A DNA stretch of 64,000 bases from Geosiphon pyriformis (GCA_016748015.1 JAAOMT010000570.1:651253-715252), one strand, 5' to 3'. Shown: positions 1 through 13,058, counted from the first letter of the stretch. A program made the numbers and translations. The notes: generated from the letters alone by a model not told the origin.

Positions 1-3000
1 GGGCTATGCGGTGTTTTGAAGTTGTGTTGGGACCTGTGCTATTCCTGCGCCGGCAGAGATTAATAACATCAATTTTGCACGAAGGATATGATAAAAGAAG
101 CTCTGTAAAACATTGGAGCAAAAAGCACCGAGACAAATAGTCAAGATTGTCCTCAGGTTTGAAATCAATAAGCGGGTTACTGGACGTATTAAATATAGTG
201 GCCGAAGAAATTTCTTCAATATTTGTGACTCTTTCCGGCTCTAGCTCCTTGTTAGCAGTCACCCCCGAGCTTGATTGCTCACGAATCGAGATCAATTCAT
301 TTGCAAGAAATTGGACAGGGTTTTCAGGGATTTGTGAGATATGTGTTAACTTTTTTCCTTTTTCTGCTGATGCGGAGGTTGACGGGGTGACATCAGCCAT
401 TTCTTCCGCGCTTATTGGAACATCTTGTTTTTGATTGGCAGTATTAGTCTCTTCAGCATCTGGGCGAATCACAGTTATTTGGTAGTTTCGTCCAGAAGAA
501 TCATACTTTGTTAATTTACAAACGTTTTTGGTTGATTGTACGAAAACTTGAGGGTCACGTAAGGCGAACTGACTGTTATTTCGAAGATAAGTATTGATAT
601 CAACCACTCTGGGACGGGGATGTGTGAACCAATTTTTGATTTCCCGATCCATTATTGATTCCAACACTTGCGACTCCTCGATAATATGTCTGAGAATCAT
701 AATAATGAAAACTTGTTGACGATGAAAATCATACGCTTTGGTCTTGTATAAATTGAAAAGTACTGAGAGACCATTTCGTTTTACAAATTCAACAGCATCC
801 GCATGTCGCCGAGTAAGACGCACCAAGATGCGAAGGAGAGCATGCCTGACATCCTTGCCAAACTGGCGTGTTGAAATTAAAGCTAGCGCATAGGATAAAA
901 GCGAGGATCTTTGCTCATCTGTGACTGTGACACTACTCATGACAATATCCTCATCTTCCTCTTTAGAGTCTTCAGGTTTGGTATCAAGAGGAATTAATGT
1001 AGGTTCATCAGCTAAAGAAATGAAAGCCTCAATAACTAATAAAGCTGCTGCAAGCCAACTAGACAATTGAGACTCAGAAGACAAAGCAGCTTCTCCACGG
1101 ATCAGTTGTAGAACAACCGGAATAATATCAAGGGGTATGGAAGAGATATTGGTTTGTATGCTAGATTCATTCAATAATAGGGCTAAAAGTCGAAGACGAG
1201 AGCCTAGTACTTTGGTGCGCTGAGAATCCGATTGCGATAATTCGGAAGAGATGTCCTCGATACTTTTGAAGACCAACTCCATCGTATTCGCAAACTTATC
1301 TTTACTTAGTAGCACAAATAAATCTCTGACTTCGAAAATTACATCCTCAGTTTGATTCAATAGTTCAAGGGCACGCGGAGCAGCAGTTTCTTTAACTTCT
1401 TCCTGCAATATTTTAAATTGATCAATGATTGATATTTCCTTACCCTTTCCTTTTTCCATTTTTTTGGCAACAGGATCCATTTCCATAGGGACAGGTGCAC
1501 CAGAATTATCAAATGGATTGCCTTGCATTGATAACGCGAGCGCTTGCTCAAGAACACTTTCATCATCGTTAGAAATATTATCATCTTCGGTACTGGAAGA
1601 TGAGCCAGTTTGTTCTTGAGTAGTTGGATCCGCTTGAGATTCAGGGGGTGGAGCTTCTTGAGGTGTATCGTTGGCAGTAGTATCATTAGTATTTTCAGCT
1701 GCTTGAGACGCTTCAGCGGATGCGTGAAGAACGGCCTCTGCTACCATTTCGGGATGGGTGACCAAATATTCAGCAGCTGTATCAGCATGATTGTTGCAAC
1801 GTAACAACGCAGTTTCAGCGGCAGATCGAGGAAAGCCCATGTCAATTAACTGTTGGATTCTTTCTTCATCAGGAACTATGTTTCTTCCGAATACATATGG
1901 AGTTGTGCTGCTGTTTGTTGACCCCTCGGGACGCTGATTTACTTCTCCTTCTCCTTTTAATATCTGCACCAAGTTTTGAACCACAGATTTGACTATATTC
2001 GGTGGAGCTTTTAGCAGATATGGGCTTTGCCAAAGTTCATTGATTACGGGAAAAATTTTAGCTCTAATGTTTACGAGGAATTCAAAGGGATCGAAAAAGT
2101 CAGAGTTTGTTCGATCTCGTTCTTTGGAAGTAAGAGTTGAGGTATGAGGAGATTCGTGGAGAAGTTTTGAAGACGCAATGAATTGGAAGAAGTTTAAGGT
2201 GATTTCCAAGCAGCTGTGGATTCTTGCGAGTTTTTCTTTTGATCCGTCATCAGTCTCGGTGGTACATTCTGCCAAGGCGTGAATTCCTTGGGCTTCCTCC
2301 CAGAATTGACGAAGAAGCGCTAAGACGCATTCTAACCCACCAACCCTGTCAAATGAAACAACCAACATGGTCTGAAGTGCCATCTGATTTCGTTCTTGAG
2401 AAAGAAGTATAAAGATAAATTTTATTGGAATCAAATAGAAAATACTTTGCTGCTGAAGAACATTATGGACTTTACCATCCAAGAAAAGTAGCGACAGTAA
2501 ACCGAGCATAATGCTGAGGTAACTATAATTGTGGGATGAATCGGACCCACTATCGAGGGCTATATAAGATGGGCGAAAAAAAGCCTTAAGTGGAATACAA
2601 TCACAGAAACAGAGCAAAATTATATCCACCTACAATAACGTTTCCATGTCAAATGATCACTAAGAACTTGTGCGATTGCATCAGAAACTTTGAAGGCTTG
2701 TTTTTTTTGATTGGCATCTGGTGCCTTTCGACTGAAAAGCATTTTTGTCAGGCCTAGGTAATCAAAAGTGGAGTTAAAAAATCACTAAATGCAAAAATTT
2801 GAAGTAATCAAGTTGAGGCAAATAATATACCTTGAAATAAAGGTGTCAGGCATGATGGAATTTGTGATACCAAGAATTTCAAGCTCTTCGTATTTTTCAC
2901 TTGGCGATTAGTGGGATCAACGGGGGGTTCATTGGGATCAGTATTATCCTTTTCACCGTCATCGAAAGATGTCACAAATAGGCTGGATTCACCAGGTGTT

Positions 3001-6000
3001 AATGAAGAAGATTTTCTTAATTTGCTAGGGGAGCTGTACCAAGATTTAGGGACGGCAGATTTCAAAAGAACATTTTCCCATACGCAAACTCTGCGATACG
3101 AATTATAGAAAGGTAAATCAAATTAATAAAAGTTACAGTTGTGAACTAAAAATTAACAAGTGAGCCCTACCGATGTAGCTTTCCGAGTGCTGGTAAAATT
3201 TCTTTGTCTGCCACAAAAGCCTCAATTACGGAGGGCGAGCTTTTACTATGGGAAAATCCGGGGGTATAATAAATGTCTGAAAGCAAACCGACAAATCCAT
3301 ACAATGTGACTAAAGACCGGAAGGTCTTGTTAGCTTCCTGCACTTTTTCGGCTTTACTCTCTGTAATGGTATTCATTGATTTATTAGCTATTTTTGCGTA
3401 TAAATATCAAAAAAAAAGGGCAGAAGTGGGATGTTACCTTCCAAATCAATATATTCAACGATGCGTGATTCTTTTGATTCCGTATCTAAAAAGTCTTGGG
3501 CTTCTTTGAGAGCAGTGTTCAGAGAAGAAATAACAGATTTGACAAACGCCTTGGAATCGGTTTCGGCAATGAGTCGCATAGAATTCGATAAGGCATACGA
3601 TGCTGGGGTGTTACCGAAATCATAAGGGAGAGTTGGCAGGGAATAAAATTGGATAATGACATCCAGACCATTCTGTTTCAAAAAATCTCTGCAATGGCTG
3701 GAGTTTTGAAAAAGACCATCCAAGAACTTTGTGTCAAAGTAGATTTTCAGTATATTTAGAAAAGGGACACCAAGAGAAGTTAAAATGAGCGCTTTCGAAC
3801 AATGTGATATTTTAATTACCTTTACAGCATTTTCAATCAGGGCAACGACAAAATTTTCTTTTTTCTCTTCGGGTTTAGCTGCATCCAAATCAGTCATATT
3901 GACATCGATCGTATCGGAGCCCGTAGGCTTTGATGTGCTTCCAGCCTGTTCAGATGTTGCAGGGGCAACATGTAATCTGTTGTTATCATCATTTATTGGT
4001 ATTACTGCCCCCTGGCCAATCTCGATAATCCGCTTCAACGTATCCATTATGGCCTCCAAGGCAGTTGGTTTTAAAGTAGGATGATGGCGCATTAATTCGT
4101 CAATGGAATTTCCTAGGTGAGAGGCAATGTCCCCGTCTTGAATAACTCTAACATGCTCAGTTGAGGTAAAGATCGAGAAAAATTTTACAATGGGGTTAGG
4201 CTTGGTCTGATTGAATAACTCTAATCCCGAGTTATTGAGGCAAATAGCACCAAAGGCGTTCGGAATTTGCTGGATAACCTATTGTGGTAAGATATAAGAA
4301 TAAAGATAGTTTAATATTTCAATTCTTTTTTCATATTACACATTGTGATGATTTCTCATACGTACATCCACCGAAGCCGGGATCTCTGATGTGATCGATC
4401 GCAAGAAAGTTTGAGGTAACCGAGCTTCTTGCATGATGGGAAGGGAGGTTGGTTCATTATGAATAAAAGTAGCCATCAAATGAATGGCTATGGGATTCAC
4501 AGGTAATGTTTGAAAATAAATATATTGAATTGTCGAACTTGAAATATATATATATATATATTGACTCTCCGGAAAATACTAAACATACCCAATGCATAAA
4601 TGCTACTTCCAAATATTGGATGATCGAGAACCCGATTCAGAGATTCTGGCAATGATGTCTCGATCAGATTGCGTAACCCGTCAGCGGTTCCCGATGTTTG
4701 CATCATATGAAGAATAAATTTAAACATTGATTTCAATAAAGATGATCTTTCGTAAGGGAGAATAGGCTCATCTTCTACAAGAAGATTTGCAGAATTAGTT
4801 AAAAAAATGTCTATAAAAATTCAATCCGGGTCAAGCAACATACCTTTTGATGTTGAAGGGTGAGATGTAGAGCGACTTGCAATTGTGACATCTTCCATCT
4901 GATCACCCTGAATTTGAGTGGCGAATTGCACATCAAAAGTAACTTCGTCCTTTTTAAAGAGCAATTTACTACTTGTTAATATAATACAAAAATTGGTGAA
5001 AATTTCAATACAAATATTTTACCTTGATGCGCTCGACGAGAATGTTCACACCATTTGCGTTGCAGAAAGTTGTAAATGAAGTGCTGAAGCTATATACAAG
5101 ACTATCCAAAAGAGACACGGCTTTTGCGACATTCTACGATTTTAAGATATAGAAATTAGTTTGGGTGCAATGAAAAAACAATTCTAGGTTTTTGATGATT
5201 TGACCCTTGCCTTAAGTTGTGATGCTTTCTTATTTGTTAATAATTTGAGGAGGGTTGGAACAATTCCAGCCGATATTACCATTGTCCCCCCTTGCTGAGT
5301 TTGGATTATGTATTGTATGAAAGCAAAGAGGGCATCCAAATACTCTTGCGGCGAGGTAGCTTTGAATGAAAGAGGTATAGCTTAGTTGAGATGATGCGAG
5401 ATCATCGTATTTCAATAATTCGAATTGATTATATTTACGATTCTCGTTTTCCAAATCAGCAACAACTCTTCGCATCACGTATAGAAGTACTCCATGATTA
5501 GCAGAAGCGTTAATCGCAGTTAAAACCTCACCCAATTTTGAGCGGTAGCGGCTAATGCCGTCAAGCGCATAAAAGGCAACGGTTTGAATTTCCTGCGGAA
5601 AATAAAGATTAGATAAATTCGGTGTTGACTGGACAAGAAAGACAGTAGTGAATTTCACATACAAATGGAACCTTTCGCTCTGGGGTATTTTTTTGCTCAG
5701 GATGAACCAATTCTGCCAAATTAGCGACAATATCTGGCTCGTAGAGAAAAAGTTTTGTTTGTGCGATATGTTCGGGAACCACGTGTGCTATTCATATCAG
5801 AAAGAAATTAGAATCATTCAAAATGTAAAATTATATTGATTGATAGATCGATAAATATTGAAAATAACCCATAATAGCAATCGCCAGAATTCTGATAATC
5901 AACAATTGTCTTCTTTTTTCTTTTGAACTGATCCCCATCACAATCCTTATACGATTTAGAAGTGCGAAATGAAATTCTTCAGGAACATCATATTCTTCTA

Positions 6001-7146
6001 CAACATTTTTTAAAATGTCTATAACACTTGTGCCCAACTCGTGAATATTGTTAGCAGATATGATGGTGATTCCTTCACCATTCTTTGCAACTGTATTCGA
6101 ATTACTACTGTCCTTTGTTTTTTGCTTTGGGGTAGGTGTTGAGGAAGCCGCTATTGAGCTGTCGGCTTTTTTGTCGCCGGCTGTCCCAGCAGCCTCAGCT
6201 GGTGTTAAATGCCGATAGAATTGATAAGTCAATGACTTCAATTCTTCTGGAATTATCACGTTATCATAAGCAAGGTCTTTCATTTCTAAATCGTAGTCTT
6301 TGGTACCCCAACTGTGCCCCAGGGTTAGAATACGATCGTGAGAAATAGAGAAATTTGTACGCATTGCTCTTTGATTACTGAGTCTTTGTGCAGGTCGAAG
6401 AATCAGTCGAAGAAGCGTTTCCAACAAATCTAAATCGGACGTATTTAACAAATCATTGAGGTGCTAGAATACACGAGTGTGTAATAAGGAAGAGTCGGCC
6501 AGGTATGAGCACGCGTTTAAATTCGTTTAAAAATATGATGATCATCATTAAAGACGATGAGTTTACCTCATAAGAGCTATAGAGATTTCTGTTGGTGCAA
6601 TTTTCTAACAGTATTCTTGAAAATTTGAGAACTGCCAACAAGATACTGCGCTCTTCAGGGGTGAATTCTTGAGTTTGTAATTTTTTAAGCTTGTATGTCT
6701 GGCAGGTGGTTTCTAGAATCGTATCGAAACGGTTCAAGACACCGATCCAATGAAACAGGTCACCTCGAGGGTAACTCCACTCTTGTTGAGAAGCTATTAT
6801 ACTCGGTATTTCGTGATCTTGACATTCTGTCAGACGTTGTATGAGGTTTTTGATTGGAGATATCTAGAATGAAAGTATAAATGAAAACGTTTGAGAGTTA
6901 AAGTTTTTGACGAGATTGCAGGAAAGGGGAATCCGTTGCAAATCAGTTGTTAGCCATTTATCACAGTGCCGAAAAAAACAAACAATCGTTAAAGAATGAC
7001 GAATGTCAATAGAGGTAAAGACTTTGTTGGGAGCTGCTTGGACGATCAAGCGAAAATATTTTTTGTGTTAATAGTGCTTCACCGCTATGCTATTATATAC
7101 TCACTGGAGCTACCAGTTTCTTCGGCGGGGTCTTCTTTATTTTCAT
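1..7146 (-). CDS. TOM1: HUWE1/TOM1-type HECT E3 ubiquitin ligase, N-terminal part (partial)
   Basis: Giant HECT-family E3 ligase homologous to animal HUWE1 and yeast Tom1. Sixteen exons join in frame on the minus strand: 7146-7105, 6863-6567, 6463-5869, 5787-5663, 5592-5439, 5380-5211, 5133-5023, 4949-4844, 4774-4589, 4487-4366, 4278-3438, 3360-3171, 3090-2831, 2753-2634, 2559-2476 and 2394 to the window edge, about 1,932 codons. Exons 1-10 cover the DUF908/DUF913 armadillo region (exon 2 ends in RNLYSSYE; exon 3 has LGHSWGTKD). Exon 11 contains DELMRHHPTLKP. Exon 16 holds a UBA domain near residue 1312 (QQLIDMGFPRSAAETAL) and a UIM near 1411 (LEQALALSMQ), close to their places in human HUWE1. 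The DUF4414 and HECT domains lie beyond base 1. The start is the ATG at 7146 (MKIKKTPPKKLVAP), matching the conserved KKTP start of the family. Intron 6 has a GC donor; the others are GT-AG. No damage was seen. The family ubiquitylates histones, ribosomal proteins and other substrates. Confidence 0.95.
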
Positions 7147-7731
7147 TATGGTGCTTGATTGAACAAGCTCTGAGTGGGAGATAAGAGTTGGATTATCACT
7201 GTTTTAAGTTTTTATTCACAAAGGGATATGTTTTTGTGAGATTTAAAGTTCAAGAACCCTAAAAGTATTTTTGAAGAATTAGTTTCCCAATCCTTGAGGG
7301 CACAGAATAAGGTTAGAAATGATTGATAACCTAGGAAACAGATAGCAATAGCCTAAATAAAGCAAACCGTCGTTGATGACATCACAAGAATTGCGTATTA
7401 CAATTAGGCAAAAGTTTGATGATTGAGACTTTGCGAAGAATGATTTAGCAGAACCGGCGAAGTTAGCATCAATGCCTATTAATCATGCAATCCCACTCAG
7501 AGTGAATACGTATTAGGAGAGAGGTTGGTACAATGGTACAATAGATGTCTGATACGGATAGCGAATCAGCGGTCAATAGAATTTGAAAAGGGTAAATTAA
7601 TAAAGCAATGTGTTTCTTCTTTTGAAGTGTGATCCGAAATTTGATTATTGAATCAAGTCACGTAATCATTGATACGATTTACAAGGATGATCAGATAATT
7701 GGCATATTAGTTTTATGAGTTTCACTGGTTA
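7147..7731. other. Intergenic: TOM1 upstream region and RAD17 3-prime flank
   Basis: About 585 bases of moderate AT content between two minus-strand genes. It must hold the 3-prime UTR of the RAD17 gene and the promoter of the TOM1 gene. No ORF, repeat or confident promoter element was recognised. Confidence 0.6.
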
Positions 7732-9763
7732 TTATAGCTTCCGCTTCTTAGGGGTAAGTAGGGTCGGGAATTGATTTATAACTGGGGGAACACTTTTACG
7801 ATTTAAGAAAGCGCGAATAGCAATATCGATAGCTGAAGGCTCAATGGACTGTTTTTCCTACAAAGTGAAAACCATTGGATTTTTGAGTTTTTCAAAGGCG
7901 TTTAAAAGTTTAAAACTCGATTAAAATGATACCGTGTATGGGGTTGATCCCATTAGATAGTCTCCATAAGATAAAGAGCGTAGTCCACTTTTGATGTCTT
8001 GCATTTGTTGATTATCAATTGCTCCCTCTTGATCTTGAAAATATCTTGGAAAATTCGTCCAAAGGTATCTGTGCAGAGTCGCCGGGTCACAGGGTATGTT
8101 TGAAGTGATTTCCTAATATTTTTGTTTTGATAGAGAACAGATAAGCTAATTGGGCCTAATAAAATAAGTATGATCCGGTAATGGAACTTAGCCGGTTTTA
8201 CCTCTGAAGATTTATTTTTCTTGCCAGAAAGGATTGACTGGACAATTTTCAAAAGATTTGGTGAATCCTTTGTACCCCCCTTGTCGGTTTCTTGGCTGAA
8301 AATAGTAGCTTTAATTGGATTGCTTTTTTCATAATCATGGCGAGAATTATTTAAAGCAAAATATGATTATACATTAGCTCGGCGATTTTTGATATTCGAT
8401 CATCCTCTGGGGTTTCGGCAATTGTTTGTCTTATAGTTTGCCATACCCATTGAAATTGATTAATGGAATTCCTAATATCACCATGACTCTCCTCGGCGAT
8501 AGAATCGGTAAGCATCTTGATAATATCGTCAATGATCCCCATGAGCTCATTGGGATAATGATTTGCCAAAAGTTTTCGCGTTCTACCAAGTCCCAAGCGG
8601 ATGTTTTCTTTCGGTATAGGATTGAACCTTGAAATATTTTAAAGTTTATTATAACATAACCCAATCTTGATTTCAAAAGCAATTGATATACTTGTTTCAT
8701 TATGTCCAACCAGATTTCCGTGAAACGATCTTTGTTCATACGAATTTTTTCCGGGAAAATAATTTTACTGGGAACTTCTGTAAGTTTTGAGAGATTCTTA
8801 TCAAAATGATCCGAATTGTGTCTATTCAAAATACTTATTAGAGATAAAGTGACTTTAATGTAAAAGTCTAAAATTTAAATTTATTTACCTAATATAAGAA
8901 TCACTCTGAATAAAAACCATTGGAAATTTGGCGTCCAAGTCATCAAAGTAGCCCTCGATTAAGAATTCGTGAAATTCATTTCGGGTTCTTAGATTTGAAA
9001 GATCCGGCCATTCTTCCAATAACAGTAATTGTCGAGTTCTAGGTGGATAATGCATATCAGCTTCGAAGCTCAGATAGGTTTTGCATTTATTAACGTAGTT
9101 TTTGAAGTTATTTAGCACGGGTATATATTCTGAAAGTTAAAGATTAATAGAAAAAAGGTCAGAACTTTGTTTCGTTACTAGAAGAAGTTAATAATTGAAA
9201 ATAATGACACAATTGATCTTGAAGGATTATATATCGGTAGAGGAAAAATGATACTTTAGTAAAATCTATTTACTCCTTCGCATTCCAAGCGCTTCATGTT
9301 CTGGGGTATAATATTCATTTTCGTCTTGAGCACTTTCGTAAGAAGCAATATGAAAATTCATATCATTGGCCAACGCATGAATCACGGCGGACTTTCCAGT
9401 ACCGGTTGGACCACGTAGAAATAAAATTCTTCCACCCTGTTAAAAAAATCATGGTCTCAAAAATTGAGCTTCAGAAATTAATTAAAATTATCATCAAAAA
9501 TGAATAAATTCATACTTGAAGAGATCGAGGCTTATTCTCTTTTTCCATTATCCTGAATGAATATAAAAGCCATTGGCGAATCTCATTACATTTATTTGGA
9601 GTTATACAAAGCTGTTGCTAAAAATTAATAGTAAAAAAGGCATTTTAGCGACGTGATATAGTAGTAATAAGGGATCTATATCCTTTGCTCAATAAAGGAA
9701 AAGATAATATGAATACCATACAGCAGTTTGGGGTGGAAAAGCATCACACCACAACTCTAACAT
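7732..9763 (-). CDS. RAD17: RAD17/Rad24-type checkpoint clamp loader ATPase
   Basis: AAA+ ATPase of the Rad17-RFC complex, which loads the 9-1-1 clamp onto damaged DNA to activate the ATR/Mec1 checkpoint (family knowledge). Nine exons join in frame: 9763-9722, 9611-9516, 9436-9274, 9129-8889, 8833-8711, 8627-8373, 8295-8202, 8112-7933 and 7857-7732, giving 439 codons plus TAA. Visible motifs: N-terminal LWCDAFPPQTA, equivalent to the WVDKY.P box; Walker A GPTGTGKS (exon 3); Walker B-like QLLLLEEWPDL (exon 4); IWFNPIPKENI, equivalent to the ISFNP box; SHGDIRNSINQFQW sensor region (exon 6); SYGDYLMGS in exon 8; and a basic C-terminus TPKKRKL that could be a nuclear localisation signal. At 439 residues it is shorter than human RAD17 or yeast Rad24 (roughly 650-700), so N-terminal exons may be missed and the ATG at 9763 is the least certain point. 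The intron 5 donor (GTTGGA) was chosen for frame and homology and is weak. Confidence 0.87.
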
Positions 9764-11065
9764 CCTGCTCTTAAAAATTTAATTCCATTAGCTGTAAAGT
9801 TTATAGAGACATAATGAAATTATTAAACTTCAAAAAAGTATCGATATTTTTTAAAACAATTTCTTACTTTCTATAAGAACAATTTTGATAAGATGGCAAA
9901 TTTTTGAGAATAGTTTATAATTAGAATTCATTAATGTAATTTATATATCTAAGATCCGATCCTCCTTTTTATATATTTTGCCAACCTTCAATTTATTTCG
10001 TTCAAGATTTATCTTTTATAATTTGATCCCAATCACTGATATCTAACCTTCCAAGTTATAAATCAAAGGTCCAAGTAATAATGATCATCACATGAGGCTG
10101 GTCAAACCTGTTTTCAGCCTTGACGGTAACACCAGACTTTGACCCTTCGACTATTTTAGTATTTTTAAATTTGAAATACACATTAATTGTGTAAACACAT
10201 AATACAAATATAATTGTTACAATATTAATAAATAATTTTTAAGTTTAAACACTTATTTTATTATTTAATTTACATAATAATTTATATTTATAAATTAATT
10301 TAAAATAATCAACCATTTAAAACAAAGAAGTTACCAAAGTAAAGATTTTTTATTTCTCAAATATTTTATTTAAACTTGTATTTTTACAAAAAACTCTGAA
10401 ATTTTTACTTGAAAAAAAAATTTGATAGCAAAAATAGTTTAAAATTAATTATAAAAATTAGATAAACAAAGATAAAAATATAATAAATTCTAATAACAAA
10501 AATTAAACACAATAAAAGTTTAATAATAATACATTATAATTTTTTTTATCAAATAAATACAATTTAATAATATTATAATTTGTAATTAAATAAACAAATT
10601 AGAAAAAAAATACTTTTAATTATAATATTAAAAACATTATTTTAAAAGCTTAAACAAAAAAAAATTAATTTTTACAATAAAAAACAGAGTAATTTTGTTT
10701 TTATTTATTATAATATTGGTTTTTTATAAGACAACTTTACATAATATTAATCAAAAAATTTATATTAAAAAAAAGTATAATAATATGCTAAAAACTTTTA
10801 AATTTATAAAAATAAAAACATAATTTAATTTTTGAATAAATTAATAATTATTAAATATAAAAATTTAATAGATTATATAATATTAATTTAAATTTTCAAA
10901 TTATTTTAGTTTAAATAATAATAAAAACTTTTATTTTTTCAAATTTTTTAAAAAACAATATTTTAAAAAAAGTTTTTTGTTTTTTTAGTTATATTTTTTA
11001 TCATTTTACAAAATACAAATTTATTTATTTAAAAACTGATAACTATTATTAATAATAATATGATT
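9764..11065. other. AT-rich spacer upstream of RAD17
   Basis: The first ~400 bases have ordinary composition and presumably carry the RAD17 promoter. From about 10150 the sequence becomes extremely AT-rich with long A and T runs and no credible ORF. Nothing else was recognised. Confidence 0.6.
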
Positions 11066-11190
11066 AAAAAAATTTATTTTTTCTCTCTTACCTCCAAAAA
11101 ACTCCAATGAGCACTTTTCTAAGAAAAGAAGTTTTTTGTTTTTCTTGTTAATAATATATCAATATTTTTTTAACTAATAACCATTTCGTC

Positions 11191-13058
11191 ATGAATTTGG
11201 AGGCTGTTTCTAGTGGCGACATGTCTAGTAAGAAGGCTCTTAAAAGTGTGTTTCATGGTCCTGCTGGTGGTTTTTTTTCACAAAGAAAGAAGGCTTCTCT
11301 TGAAAATATTAAACACTCTGGTGATGAAAAGGATATTTTTTTGAAGTCTGGTTCTGGTGCTAGTGTATATTCTGATGTGGAGAGCCTATCTGATGATGAT
11401 GAAAATGTTAATATGTCTGGTGGTTTTGATGGTTCTCTTTTGAACTTGGCTGTTAATACTTCCAGGACTAAACGAGTGAATACTGGTGCAAATTTCAGTT
11501 CTCCTATTGGTTCTCCTGACTTTGAAATAGATGAAAAGGTGAAGCTCCTTCTGCCCTTCCTTAGGAAAAAAGTTCCTTTAAATAAGATTTGGATTGATCT
11601 CAAGATTATCAAAACTCTTGTAGAGATTTTGGTTAAGAAATCATTTACTTTAGACATCAATTTTTTGGCTGTGGAAAGGAAATCAGCTATGCAAAAAACT
11701 CAGTTCATCAGAAAAATTTTTCAAAAATCAATGGTTTTGGGGGGGCCACTACCCCCTCAAAATTTGAAGGAATCATCAGATCAACGTTTACATCAGAGGA
11801 AAGCATGAAGAAGGCCATTTTATTGGCTGGCAAAAATGTGATCAGTGTAAACAACAATCTTAGAAAACAAGAATTTCATTCAAATCAGGCCATAGTGATT
11901 AAGAAAATTCTCATGGACATGCCTAGGGATATGATTGTTACTACAGTTTCTGAGTTTGGGCAAATTAAGTCAATCAAAATTCAGTTAATTAGAATGTGGC
12001 AAAAAACTATGATGGAGTTTGCCAAATTGAATCAAACCAATCTGTTGGCCTCAAAATGGTTATTTCTGATTGGGAAGAATTCAGTATATGTTGCCAAAGC
12101 AGCAGAAGATCATGATATCTGGGCATTGAGAGATCAGTTCAGAGCGCTGTTGTTTACTTTGCCAGTGAGAATAACTGCACATAATCTTGGTACTCTTTTG
12201 GAAAAGACTGGCAAAAAAACTTGCATCATCAATTATTTATTGGAAACTGGCAATAGATTTTGTTGTGCTGTGATTAACTTTGAATCTGATGAAGAGTTGG
12301 AATCTGTTTTTTTCACTGAGCCTATTTTCGGTGAGGTGCATTTCTTATGGGCTAGGTTGAATTTGGTTCAGTGTGGGAAGTGTGGGCATTTTGGCCATTC
12401 TACTCTGAAGTGTAATGTATTGGTTGAGTCATCTTCTGGCCTCCCAAATTTGTTTAAGAAATCTGTTTCTGGTTTTGATTGTTTTCAGTTAGCCAAGTTG
12501 TATGCAAAAAAAAATGTTCCTATCTCTCACTCTACTGCCTTTGACAGAAAATTATGGGCTTAAGTAGTGTCTCTTGTCTTCTTTTCTGGTGGCTCCCCTT
12601 CTGGTTCTGGTTTGCTTTCTGGTAGTATGTCTCTCTCTTTTGGTTCTTCTGGTCTTCAGATCGATGGTTTGGGTGATCGTTTGGCAGTTTTGGAGCATTC
12701 TTTGGAAATTTTTTCAGATCAGGTTTCTGTTATTCTTAAGAAATTGAGTTTTGTTGATCTGGTGCCTTTGGCATCTACTTCTCATGCTCCTTCTATGACT
12801 GGTTCAGTGTCTTTAGCTCTAGTTGTGGACTTAGATATGGCTCTGGATGATATGTTAGCTCTGTCTGTTCCCTCTCTTTCTGGTAGTGATGAGTCTGCTG
12901 CTGGTCTTAGTTCGAGTGGTTTTAAGGTTCTTACCTCCAAAGTGGGTGGTTTGGAATCCAAATTGTCTGCTCTAAAAGCTTTGTTTGGTTCAATTCTAGC
13001 GAGATTGGATTTTTTGTGTTCTGGTTCAGGCTCATCCTTACTCCTTTCATCCCAATGA
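11191..13058 (+). pseudogene. LINE copy A ORF1 (gag-like, CCHC zinc knuckle), broken
   Basis: Nucleic-acid-binding ORF1 protein. It opens with MNLEAVSSGDMSSKKA; the Met at 11221 is the only early Met shared by copies A, B and C, so it may be the true start. A one-base deletion near 11720 relative to copy B (a TTTCA stretch where B has TTCTCA) shifts the frame, and reading resumes in the correct frame up to about 12560. The CCHC knuckle is intact: CGKCGHFGHSTLKC, spacing CX2CX4HX4C. An in-frame TAA at 12561-12563 replaces the Gln codon still present in copy C. Downstream is a Ser-rich linker and a short coiled-coil-like end (LTSKVGGLESKLSAL). The terminal TGA at 13056-13058 overlaps the ATG of ORF2. 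Confidence 0.85.

Noticed and set aside
4543-4560. (AT)n tract within TOM1 as a sign of a broken exon
   Set aside because: It lies inside intron 9 (4588-4488) and the flanking exons join in frame.
7523-7600. A tRNA-like A-box (TGGTACAATGG) in the TOM1-RAD17 intergenic region
   Set aside because: There is no GTTCRA B-box at the right distance and no acceptor stem can be folded.
10120-10135. GGTAACACCAG near 10123 as a transposon end of the GTGTTACC type
   Set aside because: No partner end or repeat body could be found around it; a nine-base match is not enough.
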